Part shown: in pieces, positions 34,580 to 43,386 of the stretch
How positions within the stretch are numbered: the first letter of the stretch is position 1
Layout: the number at the start of each line of letters is the position of its first letter
From: Pseudoalteromonas rubra
GTDB taxonomy: Bacteria; Pseudomonadota; Gammaproteobacteria; Enterobacterales; Alteromonadaceae
NCBI RefSeq assembly: GCF_000238295.3
Contig: NZ_AHCD03000044.1
Location: 372,001 to 436,000, forward strand
Length of the DNA stretch: 64,000 bases
Reading direction: 5' to 3'
The notes under the pieces: model-generated
What the model was told of the DNA's origin: nothing
The model's input: the letters and a program-made list of their open reading frames with translations, nothing else
The model's database searches: none
Translations under genes and position numbers: made by a program

Positions 34580-34952
34580 GTCATATTTACCGGTTTATAT
34601 TCCAGGGGATACGCATGCAAGGAGACGCTGGGATTTTTGCGCCTTAGTCATGACAAAATTGTGTCAAATGTAAGTCAGTCAGTCCGTGTTTTTCTAATTT
34701 AAGTCCTTGTTATTTAAAACGTTCCAAACTTACCAAAACGCTTTTGTCTAAATATTTGTGAAATAAATTTCGCGTTTAACTGTAAAACATCTGTTACATT
34801 TAAGTGGTTAAAATAAAAACTAATGATGAAGAAGTGACTAAATTTACCACTGGTCCAGCCAGTTGTTTTTTTCATCTCAGCCATTGATCTTTGTGTGTAT
34901 CTCAGATTATTTCTAGATTGCTTTTTGAGCAATAACCATACAAGGATACAAC
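34580..34952. other. Intergenic, promoter region of the trypsin gene
   Basis: 373 bp, AT-rich, with no ORF preceded by a ribosome site and no strong hairpin. Presumably it holds the trypsin-gene promoter; I see nothing else. Confidence 0.5.
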
Positions 34953-36584
34953 ATGAAAATTACACTTTTGGCTGCTGCTGTATTGTCACTATCAGCAACC
35001 GCCGTCTCTGCGAATACACAACAATCGAGCCTGCCTGATATCACTCCTAGCGTTGTGGGTGGTATTGAAACTCCAGCTTATTCAAGGCCATATCAAGTGG
35101 CATTATTGATGAATGGCCGTCAGGGCTGTGGTGGTACACTGTTGAGCGAAAATTGGGTGTTAACCGCAGCACACTGTCTTGACAATGCTTCTACAGCCAG
35201 TCTGACAGTCCGTGTTGGCGCCCATTCTATCAGCCGTGGTGACGGAGATACTTTGCGTGTATCTCAGATTATTATGCATGAAAACTGGCGAGGTGCGAAC
35301 GGTATCCGCTCCGGCTATGATATTGCCGTACTGCGCCTGGCAACGCCTGCTGCAAGCAAATACACCCCGGCTAAGTTACCAACACAGTCCATTGCGGATC
35401 AGTATGCCGGCGTTGGCGCTTACCCGACGGTATCAGGTTGGGGATTAACCTCTAACCGCGGTCGTCCGAGTGACGTGCTGCGCGAAGCTCAGCTACCTGT
35501 GATCTCCAATGCAAGTTGTAGCAGTCAGCTTAACTTTAACATTCCCAGTTCTGTCATTTGTGGTGGCGGCGAAGGTGGTCGTTCAGCCTGTAATGGTGAC
35601 AGCGGTGGTCCTTATGCGGTCCGTGTTGGTAACGATTTCTACAGCATAGGTACTGTGAGCTGGGGTATTGCCTGCTCTGGCGCGACAGCATTTACTCGTA
35701 CAACCAGCTACCTAGATTGGATTGAGCGTAAAACGGGTCTGAGCCCGGATAACCCGACGGATGAAAAACCAGTTGCTGATTTTAGTGCGTCGGTTTCTGG
35801 CATGACAGTGAGCTTTGCGAATCGCGCGACAGATGACAATGGCATCACAGCTTATGACTGGAACTTTGGTGATGGCAACCGCTCAAGCGCAGCAAACCCA
35901 CGTCATACCTATGCCGCGGATGGAAGTTACAATGTGACGCTTACCGTGACTGATACTGCACAGCAGACATCCAGCGTGTCTCAGGTTGTGTCCATTGGCG
36001 AGCCGCCTGTGTGTGATGTATCACCCTGGGATCGTGCCACCTCTTATGCATTAGGTGACAAAGTGTCTTATCAGGGCAATATCTATGAGGCCATCTGGTG
36101 GTCTTCTGGTGCTCAGCCGGATCTATACCCGAATGTCTGGAAGAAACTGGATAGCTGCGGTGGCAATGGTGATCCGGCGCCGGTTGCAGGTTTCACTGTA
36201 GCTCAGTCAGGCTTGAGTGTTACTTTGACTAATACCAGCACAGACAATGGTCAAATCGTATCAAGCCAGTGGCAGTTTGGTGATGGTCAGAGTTCATCTC
36301 AGTCTTCTGTGACGCATACCTATGCAGCTGCGGGTACCTACACAATCCGCCTGACTGTGACAGATGATCAGGGTCAAAACAGCACCCTTTCGAAACAGGT
36401 GACCGTTGGTGGTGACAACAACTGTCAGGGTATTCCTAGCTGGAGTCCTGGCACAGTGTACAACACAGGTGATCTGGTTGCTAAAGGTGGTCAGGTATAT
36501 GAAGCCCAGTGGTGGGTGCAGGGTGAAGATCCAGCCCAGTCAGGTCCTTGGGGTCCATGGAAATCTGTAGGCACCTGTAACTAG
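34953..36584 (+). CDS. Secreted trypsin-like protease with two PKD and two CBM5/12 modules
   Basis: A 543-residue S1 protease. Signal peptide to ATAVSA (about 20), then a short propeptide ending before VVGGIETP. The protease (about 33-262) has the triad His74 (TAAHC), Asp123 (GYDIAVLRL) and Ser217 (NGDSGGP). Downstream modules alternate: PKD (about 272-345, YDWNFGDGN), CBM5/12 (about 353-402, YEAIWWSSGAQPD), PKD (about 408-488, WQFGDGQ) and CBM5/12 (about 490-543, YEAQWWVQGEDP). The CBM5/12 parts bind chitin or cellulose with paired Trp, so the enzyme is likely tethered to polysaccharide-rich particles. A CAAGGA site precedes the ATG. Monocistronic. Confidence 0.93.
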   Translation: MKITLLAAAVLSLSATAVSANTQQSSLPDITPSVVGGIETPAYSRPYQVALLMNGRQGCGGTLLSENWVLTAAHCLDNASTASLTVRVGAHSISRGDGDTLRVSQIIMHENWRGANGIRSGYDIAVLRLATPAASKYTPAKLPTQSIADQYAGVGAYPTVSGWGLTSNRGRPSDVLREAQLPVISNASCSSQLNFNIPSSVICGGGEGGRSACNGDSGGPYAVRVGNDFYSIGTVSWGIACSGATAFTRTTSYLDWIERKTGLSPDNPTDEKPVADFSASVSGMTVSFANRATDDNGITAYDWNFGDGNRSSAANPRHTYAADGSYNVTLTVTDTAQQTSSVSQVVSIGEPPVCDVSPWDRATSYALGDKVSYQGNIYEAIWWSSGAQPDLYPNVWKKLDSCGGNGDPAPVAGFTVAQSGLSVTLTNTSTDNGQIVSSQWQFGDGQSSSQSSVTHTYAAAGTYTIRLTVTDDQGQNSTLSKQVTVGGDNNCQGIPSWSPGTVYNTGDLVAKGGQVYEAQWWVQGEDPAQSGPWGPWKSVGTCN

Positions 36585-36667
36585 TCGCTTTTTTGCTCAG
36601 TCCCGGGTAATCTATCAGAAAGTAAACGGTATACAGAAGATCATGGGACTGAGTCATCAGGCACACA

Positions 36668-37804
36668 GTGAATTACGCAGACTGGGTGAGCGTGTTAAGA
36701 AAGTTTGCCCGCCATATTGGGTGTCATCGCTCAACCAGTCAGCGTTTATTTAATGCATACAAGGCCAAGTCTGGCGAACAGGTACTCTACCACTTACCCG
36801 GGCAACAGGCGCTGAGCGTGCTGGGTGAGCAGCTGACAGGGCATATCCCCTGTGATTTGATAGTGCAGTGGCGTCAGGTGAGTGAGCGCTTTTCTGCAAC
36901 CATTCCTCAGTATGCAAGAAGTCATGCAGAGCTAAAACGATTACTGGACAATCGGCAAGAGGACAAAGTGAAAGCTCGGGATGTACATCTCTCTGGTGAG
37001 GATAAGCGGGCTCAGTTGTATTACGCGGCCAAGTCGCTGCTTGGTATGAGTATGGAAGAGATTTTTTGTGCCTATGTGCTAACCCGGGGCAAAGGGCGTG
37101 AGGGGTTTTTGCAGGAAGTGGCCATGATCAGCAAATCGCAGATCAAGCGCGAGACCGGCGCCGCACCTTTCGTGCAGTTTTACACCCACCCGCACAATGA
37201 TGACTTTATCGCCCCTTTGAATATAGATGCCAGTTGTCGTGTTGAATCAAAACGTTTCAGTATCGGCATTGCGCAAGAGCTATCAACGCCCGGGCTGCAC
37301 CAGGCCTTTGCCAGTTATTCACCCGGTAACAGCGGGTTGGTATTTGACCCCATTGCGGACCATGATCGTTTTGATGCAACTTTTATTTTTAATAATCCGG
37401 ATGAGCTGGTTGACCCGTTAAGCCACGACAGTCAGTGTAGCTCTACCAGTATTTCGATTAAAAATCCGGCCAAAAAGTTGCGCTTACTGGTATTGATAGA
37501 AAAACAGTTGGATCGCCACAGCTGCGTGAATGTCGGTTGTTATCATGGCAACCAAAAAGTGGAAGAAGGAAAGCTCAGCGTAGAGGATATGTGGACCGAG
37601 CGCCTGCCTGAATTTCCAGAACTACGTTTGATTGATTTAAATGCTGGCGCGCAGGCATTGCACTGGGATACAGTGCAACAGCAAAAGCTTGATTATCTGT
37701 TCCGCTACGCCAGCCTTGACCCTGCTAACTACCGCTGTTATCTGATGGAAGTGGACTATCCAATCTGGTCCAGCACTTATCGTATTTACTTCGAACATCA
37801 GTGA
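36668..37804 (+). CDS. Hypothetical protein, 378 residues
   Basis: I do not recognise this family. The frame opens with a GTG at 36668 (weak site AGGC upstream). The protein is soluble, with no signal or membrane segment. The N-terminal part (about 1-110) is helical and basic (VLRKFARHIGCHRSTSQRLFNAYKAK). A middle region (about 110-230) has LLGMSMEEIFCAYVLTRGK. The C-terminal half is beta-rich with DHDRFDATFIFNNP and LRLLVLIEKQLDRHS. An overlapping frame from an ATG at 36642 is short and unlikely. It lies 63 bp before the 37870 gene with no terminator between, so the two are likely co-transcribed. Confidence 0.6.
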   Translation: MNYADWVSVLRKFARHIGCHRSTSQRLFNAYKAKSGEQVLYHLPGQQALSVLGEQLTGHIPCDLIVQWRQVSERFSATIPQYARSHAELKRLLDNRQEDKVKARDVHLSGEDKRAQLYYAAKSLLGMSMEEIFCAYVLTRGKGREGFLQEVAMISKSQIKRETGAAPFVQFYTHPHNDDFIAPLNIDASCRVESKRFSIGIAQELSTPGLHQAFASYSPGNSGLVFDPIADHDRFDATFIFNNPDELVDPLSHDSQCSSTSISIKNPAKKLRLLVLIEKQLDRHSCVNVGCYHGNQKVEEGKLSVEDMWTERLPEFPELRLIDLNAGAQALHWDTVQQQKLDYLFRYASLDPANYRCYLMEVDYPIWSSTYRIYFEHQ

Positions 37805-37869
37805 GTGACTTTGAACAATTGCTGCGTGCATTCTATAGTTTCAGGAGATAAGCAAAAGCGGAACGGGTG

Positions 37870-38880
37870 ATGTTACGAGCGATGATTGGCCTGTGGATGA
37901 TGCTGTTCCCGGTGACATTATGGGCTGCTACACCCAGTGAGGTGATTGATAAACTTCAGGAAGCTGAAGACTACCTGACGGTAGACCCGGCAACGACCTT
38001 AGTGTTGCTGGAGCAGCTTGATAATGTTCAGCAGTTGCCGACCTCTTTGTTTTTACGCTGGCACTTCATTCGCATGCGTGCAGCCGTGCCGACCCATCAA
38101 CTGACACAGATGGAATATTCTCTGGAGGCCGTTTTTTCCCACCATAATCACCCGTACTTTATCGAAAAACTTCCCACCGCATTGAGTGCGCTGGGTATTT
38201 GGTTACGTCGCCATAATTACCTTAATGATGCCAGGCTGAGCCTGGAGTGTGCCTATCAGTACGCTCAGTCGGAGCAGCAGAAGTTAGTACTGACTAATAG
38301 TTTGGCGTTGGTTTCACGTCAACTTGGTGATTATGCCAAAGCCAGACGCTTGTATGGCAGGGCGATGAGTATTGCTGATAAGGCCGGTATTACATCAAAA
38401 AATGGCATAATCAATAATAATCTAGGGATCATAGCATTAGAGTTGGGTGAAGTTGCAGAGGCTGAGCGGCAGTTTCGAAAAGCGCTTGCCAGTTATCAGG
38501 AAATAGATAAACGTTCCGGACAGATCTCTGCGGGGGTGAATCTGTTATTTGCTTTTATTATCCAGGAGCAACTGCTGAATTATCAGCGTTTGTACGGGCC
38601 TACTTCCAGACTGACCGCGTCCTTTCCCAACGAAACCAAGCAGGCCATGTTACTTTGGGTTAATGCCCGGTTTATGCAGCTTGAAGGTCATCCGGTCAGT
38701 CAGCAGAGTAAAAACAGTCTGAAACTGGCGTACACCCAGCTTCAGGATGACAATATACGTCGGCTGGTATTTCAGCACCTGGCAAAGCCCATGGGTGTTG
38801 AAGTTAATTTGCCAAAGCCGGTGATAGTCAGAGAGTTTGAGCGTAGCTGGTATCAGGTGGTTAAAGCCTGTAACTGGTAA
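37870..38880 (+). CDS. Secreted TPR-like helical repeat protein
   Basis: About 336 residues with a signal peptide (MLRAMIGLWMMLFPVTLWA|ATP). The body is made of antiparallel helix pairs, with recognisable TPR units at about 150-215: LVSRQLGDYAKARRLYGRAMSIADKA and LGIIALELGEVAEAERQFRKAL. This is a periplasmic protein-binding scaffold by type. The ATG at 37870 is preceded by an in-frame GTG at 37867; the ribosome site is weak. It probably shares a transcript with the upstream hypothetical gene and is convergent with the BaeR-like gene. Partner and role are unknown. Confidence 0.7.
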   Translation: MLRAMIGLWMMLFPVTLWAATPSEVIDKLQEAEDYLTVDPATTLVLLEQLDNVQQLPTSLFLRWHFIRMRAAVPTHQLTQMEYSLEAVFSHHNHPYFIEKLPTALSALGIWLRRHNYLNDARLSLECAYQYAQSEQQKLVLTNSLALVSRQLGDYAKARRLYGRAMSIADKAGITSKNGIINNNLGIIALELGEVAEAERQFRKALASYQEIDKRSGQISAGVNLLFAFIIQEQLLNYQRLYGPTSRLTASFPNETKQAMLLWVNARFMQLEGHPVSQQSKNSLKLAYTQLQDDNIRRLVFQHLAKPMGVEVNLPKPVIVREFERSWYQVVKACNW

Positions 38881-38894
38881 GTCTATCGCTGCCA

Positions 38895-39572
38895 TTACCC
38901 AGCAAATTTGTACCCTACGCCATAGACAGATGTAATGGGGGTCTGATCAGGTGCAATGGTGCTGAGTTTTTTACGAATATTTTTGACATGGGTATCTATA
39001 TTGCGGTCGACAATGTCGTCATTGTCGGGGTAGAGATGTTCAATGAGCTGGGCACGCGAAAAGACCTGTTGTGGATGACTAAGCAGCAAAGTCAGTAACT
39101 TAAACTCACTGGGCGTCAATTCCAATGGCTGAGCCCGATAACTGGCGGTGAACTGAGCCGCGCTGACAATGAAGTCTCCCGCTTTGAGCTCGTCTTGCTG
39201 CCTGGGTGCAAAGCGACGCAGCACCGCCTTAACCCTGGCCATAACTTCCCGGGGACTGAAAGGCTTGCAAATGTAGTCATCTGCCCCCAACTCCAGGCCA
39301 AGCAACCGATCAATTTCATCTTTTTTGGCGGTGATCATGATCATAGGTATGTCGCTGAATTGACGGACCTGACGGCAAATACTGAGTCCGTCTTCACCCG
39401 GTAACATCAGATCCAGCAGCACGAGATCGACCTGATGGTGTTGCAGGAATGCGACCACACCATCACCACGTTCCAGGTGTGTGACGTTATATCCCTCAGC
39501 CCTGGCATAGGCGATAAGTACGTCGGCAATATTGGCTTCGTCTTCAACAATCAGCAAATGCAACTTGTTCAT
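38895..39572 (-). CDS. OmpR/BaeR-like response regulator
   Basis: A 225-residue two-component response regulator. The receiver domain (1-120) has acidic pocket Glu10/Asp11/Glu12, phospho-acceptor Asp54 (LVLLDLMLPGEDG), Thr/Ser switch near MIMITA and Lys in YICKPFSP. The winged helix (about 130-225) has ELTPSEFKLLTLLL, then FSRAQLIEHLYP, DRNIDTHVKNIRKKL and SVYGVGYKF. The kinase gene upstream overlaps by one base (TAATG), so it is translationally coupled. The sequence style matches BaeR, the envelope-stress regulator, but orthology is not proven. Last gene of the operon that starts at 43187. Confidence 0.9.
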   Translation of the reverse strand: MNKLHLLIVEDEANIADVLIAYARAEGYNVTHLERGDGVVAFLQHHQVDLVLLDLMLPGEDGLSICRQVRQFSDIPMIMITAKKDEIDRLLGLELGADDYICKPFSPREVMARVKAVLRRFAPRQQDELKAGDFIVSAAQFTASYRAQPLELTPSEFKLLTLLLSHPQQVFSRAQLIEHLYPDNDDIVDRNIDTHVKNIRKKLSTIAPDQTPITSVYGVGYKFAG

Positions 39573-41011
39573 TATGGGTTCTCTTGTTGTTGATAGGGCA
39601 GGCTGAGAGTGACACAGAGCCCGCCCAGAGAAGAATCACTTAGTGCGATGCTGCCCTGGTGTGCTTCTATTATGGTTTTGCACAAAGCCAGTCCGAGTCC
39701 GCTGCCACCATACAGGCGACTTCGGGATGGTTCGACCCGATAAAAACGCTCAAACAATCTGACTTTTTGTTCGTCAGAAACACCCGGAGCCGAATCTTCG
39801 ATGCGGATGATCACCCGACTGGCCTCATGACCAATCACGACCCTTATCTGGCCACCGGCATCTGTGTAGCGTCTGGCATTTTCTATCAGGTTAGCGAATA
39901 GCTGGCACAGACGTTCTTTATCTGCCACAACGGTTCGAGGCGCGAGCGTCATAGCATGTGTCAGTGCACTCACATCTAAAGTAATAGCGCGTTCTGCAAT
40001 TTTACTTTCAAGCCCCTGAATAGTTTGCATAAGAAGAGGCAAAGGGTCAATTTCGGCCATGCTGTAACGGTAGCCACCCACATCTGCGCTGGTGAGCTGA
40101 TACAGGTCGTCGACCAGTCGGCTGAGATTATCGACCTCGCTCAGTAACAATGCTGTTTTGTCGGCATCCATAGTAAAGACGCCATCTTCGATGGCTGTAA
40201 GCTGAGTTTTGAGTACGGTCAGTGGGGTGCGTAACTCATGGGAGGTGTCAGACATCCATTGACGACGGCTTGTCTCGTTATCTTCGAGGATCTGTGCCAG
40301 CTGATCAATGCGCCTTGCCAGTATCGCCAGTTCATCACTGCCGGTTTGGTTCGCCCGGCTGCTGAAATCCCCTAGCATCAGCTTGTCGGTGCATTGCATG
40401 AGTCTTTGAATGGGCCTGCTGAGTTGTTTTGAGACGAGCCAGGCCATCAGCAGCGCCAGTAACAGTGCCGACAAGGCAATCCACAGGTAATTGCTCAGTT
40501 GCTGGCTAATAAATTCGTCATTGCTTATCTGTTTACTGGCTGCGGGTTCACTGATGCGGACAGGATCCCAGCCAAGCCAGCCAATGAGCTGGCCATTGAG
40601 CTTCAGAGCTTGCTGGTAGCGGTTGCTTTGTAATGTGGGCTTACCCTCAATGCGCTGCTTGTTGTTGTCATATAGGCTGATCCGTTTGCCGGTATCAAAG
40701 TAGCGGCGGTCACCATGCTGGGCCGGGTTAAACGCTTTGTCATGGCGACCGTCACTGTGTTGTTGTGTTTGTTGCGGCTGCATCAGCTGCTGCCACAAGC
40801 GGCGATTGTGGCGTAACTTTTGCCAGCTGCCTTCGCGTTGATAAAAAGCCAGCAAACGCGCACGAGTTTGCTCAATATGACTTTCTTCGCTGCGCTCAAC
40901 CAAGGTCGCAAAGTCGCTGGTCAGGCTGCCCGCCGTTAACCCTAGCTGGATGGCAATGATTGCCAGGTTGGTGAGCACGATGGCCAGAAACAGTTTGGCG
41001 AAAAGGTTCAA
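39572..41011 (-). CDS. BaeS-like sensor histidine kinase
   Basis: A 479-residue membrane kinase. It starts with TTG at 41009-41011, supported by AGGAG 6 nt upstream. Helix 1 is about 5-27, a short periplasmic domain runs to about 170, helix 2 is about 172-195 and a HAMP domain follows (LSRPIQRLMQCTDKLMLGDFS). The transmitter has SDTSHELRTPLTV with His258, then an HATPase with LIENARRYTDAGG, EDSAPGVSDE and GSGLGLALCKTI. The HisKA pattern (TAIEDGVF...LVDDLYQL) is close to BaeS. It overlaps the regulator gene by one base (TAATG) and is the third gene of a four-gene operon headed by a PEBP-YHYH lipoprotein. Confidence 0.9.
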   Translation of the reverse strand: MNLFAKLFLAIVLTNLAIIAIQLGLTAGSLTSDFATLVERSEESHIEQTRARLLAFYQREGSWQKLRHNRRLWQQLMQPQQTQQHSDGRHDKAFNPAQHGDRRYFDTGKRISLYDNNKQRIEGKPTLQSNRYQQALKLNGQLIGWLGWDPVRISEPAASKQISNDEFISQQLSNYLWIALSALLLALLMAWLVSKQLSRPIQRLMQCTDKLMLGDFSSRANQTGSDELAILARRIDQLAQILEDNETSRRQWMSDTSHELRTPLTVLKTQLTAIEDGVFTMDADKTALLLSEVDNLSRLVDDLYQLTSADVGGYRYSMAEIDPLPLLMQTIQGLESKIAERAITLDVSALTHAMTLAPRTVVADKERLCQLFANLIENARRYTDAGGQIRVVIGHEASRVIIRIEDSAPGVSDEQKVRLFERFYRVEPSRSRLYGGSGLGLALCKTIIEAHQGSIALSDSSLGGLCVTLSLPYQQQENP

Positions 41012-41047
41012 ATGTGGCTCCTGTATGCGTGGTAATTGTGCACGCCG

Positions 41048-41551
41048 TCAATTGAAAGTAATGAGTGCCGTTTTTCCTGCTGCCAGCATGCGATATTGTG
41101 GCCTGACCACATTGAGGTGAATCGCACCCAGTGAGGGGGGCAGTGTCAGGCTAACCTGTTCAATCTCCTGACCCTTGTTGTGGTGCAAACCTTCCAGGAC
41201 TAACTCAGCCTGGCCCGTAGGGTGAGTCAGAGTGTGCAAGCTTTTCAGCTGCAAGGCAACTACGGCCTTGTTGAGGTGCAATACTGTGTTATTTTCAACC
41301 AGGTCTTTAAGAAAGGCCTGTTGCTGTGTTGCAGTCAGATTGGGTGCCATTACCACATTGGTGTCACCCAGCATCCAGGCCGCCGGATCCTGAAGGGCCT
41401 GGAACCAGTGCTGCATATCAATGTGTAAACGCAACTCTGCCTGACCATCTCTCAGAGTGAGTCTGGCTTTATTGCTGTCTATACTGTGTGCCATCGCGGC
41501 ATTGACCTGACTCAGAACACTCATCATTAGCAGGCAGAGCACGTATTTCAT
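41048..41551 (-). CDS. Small secreted protein in the YHYH/two-component operon
   Basis: 167 residues from the ATG at 41549-41551, which has AGAGGTAAG about 8 nt upstream and begins a signal peptide (MKYVLCLLMMSVLSQVNAAMA|HSID). The longer frame to 41671 overlaps the YHYH gene and lacks a ribosome site. The mature protein is beta-rich (ARLTLRDGQAELRLHIDMQHW, LVENNTVLHL, AELVLEGLHHNKG, VSLTLPPSLGAI). An AHS-type N-terminus like this occurs in the exported part of some HupE/UreJ-type proteins, but I cannot assign it. It is 16 bp after the YHYH gene and 36 bp before the kinase gene. Confidence 0.65.
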   Translation of the reverse strand: MKYVLCLLMMSVLSQVNAAMAHSIDSNKARLTLRDGQAELRLHIDMQHWFQALQDPAAWMLGDTNVVMAPNLTATQQQAFLKDLVENNTVLHLNKAVVALQLKSLHTLTHPTGQAELVLEGLHHNKGQEIEQVSLTLPPSLGAIHLNVVRPQYRMLAAGKTALITFN

Positions 41552-41567
41552 AGGACTTACCTCTTTT

Positions 41568-43187
41568 TTATCGGCACAAGGTGCCAGTTTCAACGATCCC
41601 GCCATTGCTGACGGTCTTTTGTTCAAACCGGTAGCAGTTTTCCTGTCCACTGATTGGGGTGTAGTTGACATAGTACTGGGTACCTTGGTGCGAATAGGTC
41701 ATGCTACGAGTACCATCTGCCAAAATGGTATGTTGCAGGTTACTCACACCGCCTTGCGGCGGCGTCAGATTGGCGCGCATTTGGGGGTTATCGCTACTTA
41801 AAGGGGCAACACGGGGCAGGATCTGTGTATTCACTTCACCCATTAAACATTGAAACACATAAGGGGCCTGATCCGATGTGTGGTATCGGTAACCGTATTT
41901 ACTATCAGTCTGGCCATGACATAAATCCAATGCCCCGTCTTCAATTGCAGTGCCATCCGGGTTGTTATGCCCATACAATGGGTAGCCGTCGTAACCCCAG
42001 CCCAGGATGGCATCATCGCCCTGATTTTGCATGGCGGCAATCATACAGGTGGGCGTGGCATGATAGTGGTAGTCATCTCCACGCCCGGCGTGCCCACCAC
42101 AGTTATCGAGTTGCCCAAGTGCCTTGGTATCCACTTTCGGGTCGTACTGATACAGATCCAGCTCACCCTGGGATGAATAATCATAAATGGGCACGCCATT
42201 TACTGCGACCCCAAGTGCCGCATCGATACTGGTCGGGGTGCCACTTAATTGCCGGTCAAGCCGAATGGGTGCTGCATACCCGGGGGCGGGCACGGGGATC
42301 TGTTCATTGCTGCCAGTGATCCCATTCATCAGATCATGATCCGGGTATGTATCGGATGTGATATAGGCATACTCAGTGTCACAGGTGACTGCAACATCGT
42401 TGAATTCGGCGTTGCTGACTGACTGCTGCACCTGTTCACAGGCGCTGAGTGTGACATCAGGAAAACGGTTTATGCTTACCGTTAAGGTGGCGGTGTCCAG
42501 AGTCAGAGAATCGATGGCGCTAAGAAAAGTGTCCCTGTCTAGCGTTATATTCTGAGTCAGAGATGGGCTGTCAGACAGTGCGTACAGAGTAAAAGTGAAG
42601 AGGTGCTGGCCCGGAGTCTGTGGGCAGGGCGGTGCATAGGCTTGTTCGTTATTTACACTGTTATTGCCGAGGGTACCGATTGAGGCGCCTGCTGCCATTG
42701 ATTCAATGTCCCCATCTATATTGTAAACCAACCAATGTTGCTCATTTGCGGCAGTGGTCATGCTGATTGCATACTCCTGTGTATCAGCAGGTGCACCTGC
42801 CCAGTTTAATGGTGGTGACAGGTTATCACCATCACAGGTGTAGCTGGTCGGCAAGGCCTCTTGATTGTTGAACGCCGGGCTGGTCAGACTTAATGTGGAG
42901 GACTGTGTTGTGTCATCGGCTGAGTCGTCACTTGTGTCGCCCTGGCTGTCACTTGTGTCGCCTTGGCTGTCACTTGTGTCGCCCTGGCTGTCACTTGTGT
43001 CGCCTTGGCTGTCACTTGTGTCGCCTTGGCTGTCACTTGTGTCGCCTTGGCTGTCACTTGTGTCGTTTTGCGCAGTATTACTGGTATCCGATGATGCATC
43101 GGTTTGCGTTGTGGCGGCTGAGTCCGATGAACCTGAACCACAGGCTGTCAGCAGGCTACAGAACGCGATTAAGAATAGTTGTTTCAT
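41568..43187 (-). CDS. PEBP-YHYH fusion lipoprotein
   Basis: A 539-residue lipoprotein: signal peptide ends LLTAC|GSGSS. Residues about 30-95 are a Ser/Asp/Thr linker with six copies of the heptad GDTSDSQ. Residues about 95-250 form a phosphatidylethanolamine-binding protein (PEBP/YbhB-like) domain (TSPAFNNQEALPTSYTCDG, LSPPLNWAGAP, HWLVYNIDG, YAPPCPQTPGQHLFTFTLYAL). Residues about 255-500 are a YHYH domain with GGHAGRGDDYHYHATPTC and GWGYDGYPLYG. The YHYH motif may bind metal. GAGG precedes the ATG. It heads an operon with a secreted protein and a BaeS/BaeR-like two-component system, so it may be a target or accessory of that signalling; this is inference. Confidence 0.85.
   Translation of the reverse strand: MKQLFLIAFCSLLTACGSGSSDSAATTQTDASSDTSNTAQNDTSDSQGDTSDSQGDTSDSQGDTSDSQGDTSDSQGDTSDSQGDTSDDSADDTTQSSTLSLTSPAFNNQEALPTSYTCDGDNLSPPLNWAGAPADTQEYAISMTTAANEQHWLVYNIDGDIESMAAGASIGTLGNNSVNNEQAYAPPCPQTPGQHLFTFTLYALSDSPSLTQNITLDRDTFLSAIDSLTLDTATLTVSINRFPDVTLSACEQVQQSVSNAEFNDVAVTCDTEYAYITSDTYPDHDLMNGITGSNEQIPVPAPGYAAPIRLDRQLSGTPTSIDAALGVAVNGVPIYDYSSQGELDLYQYDPKVDTKALGQLDNCGGHAGRGDDYHYHATPTCMIAAMQNQGDDAILGWGYDGYPLYGHNNPDGTAIEDGALDLCHGQTDSKYGYRYHTSDQAPYVFQCLMGEVNTQILPRVAPLSSDNPQMRANLTPPQGGVSNLQHTILADGTRSMTYSHQGTQYYVNYTPISGQENCYRFEQKTVSNGGIVETGTLCR
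42927..43065. repeat. 21-bp tandem repeats within the YHYH gene
   Basis: About six and a half copies of a 21-bp unit (core GTCACTTGTGTCGCCTTGGCT on one strand is longer than shown here in full: the shorter core is CTTGTGTCGCC). They differ only at a C/T position and encode the heptad GDTSDSQ. Copy number is likely to vary between strains by slippage. Confidence 0.85.
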
Positions 43188-43386
43188 GCAAACCTCAAAG
43201 TAGCTGTTGTCTTATTATTCAGTCTAGATGGCAATTGTGGGGATAAAATAGTGCAAATTGATATTTTTTATCCTCAATAAATTAATGAGTTATGCAAATA
43301 ACGATATGCACAGTGCGCAAATGTGTGGAAACTGTGTGGTTTGTTTATCCCGATAAAAATCATCCTGACGACAGGGCACAACGGGT

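Noticed and set aside
41552..41671. N-terminal extension of the small secreted protein to 41671
   Set aside because: It overlaps the upstream YHYH gene, lacks a ribosome site and would bury the signal peptide.
42927..43065. Regular repeats that could be taken for a CRISPR array
   Set aside because: The 21-bp repeats are contiguous with no spacers, in frame with a lipoprotein linker, and no cas genes are present.
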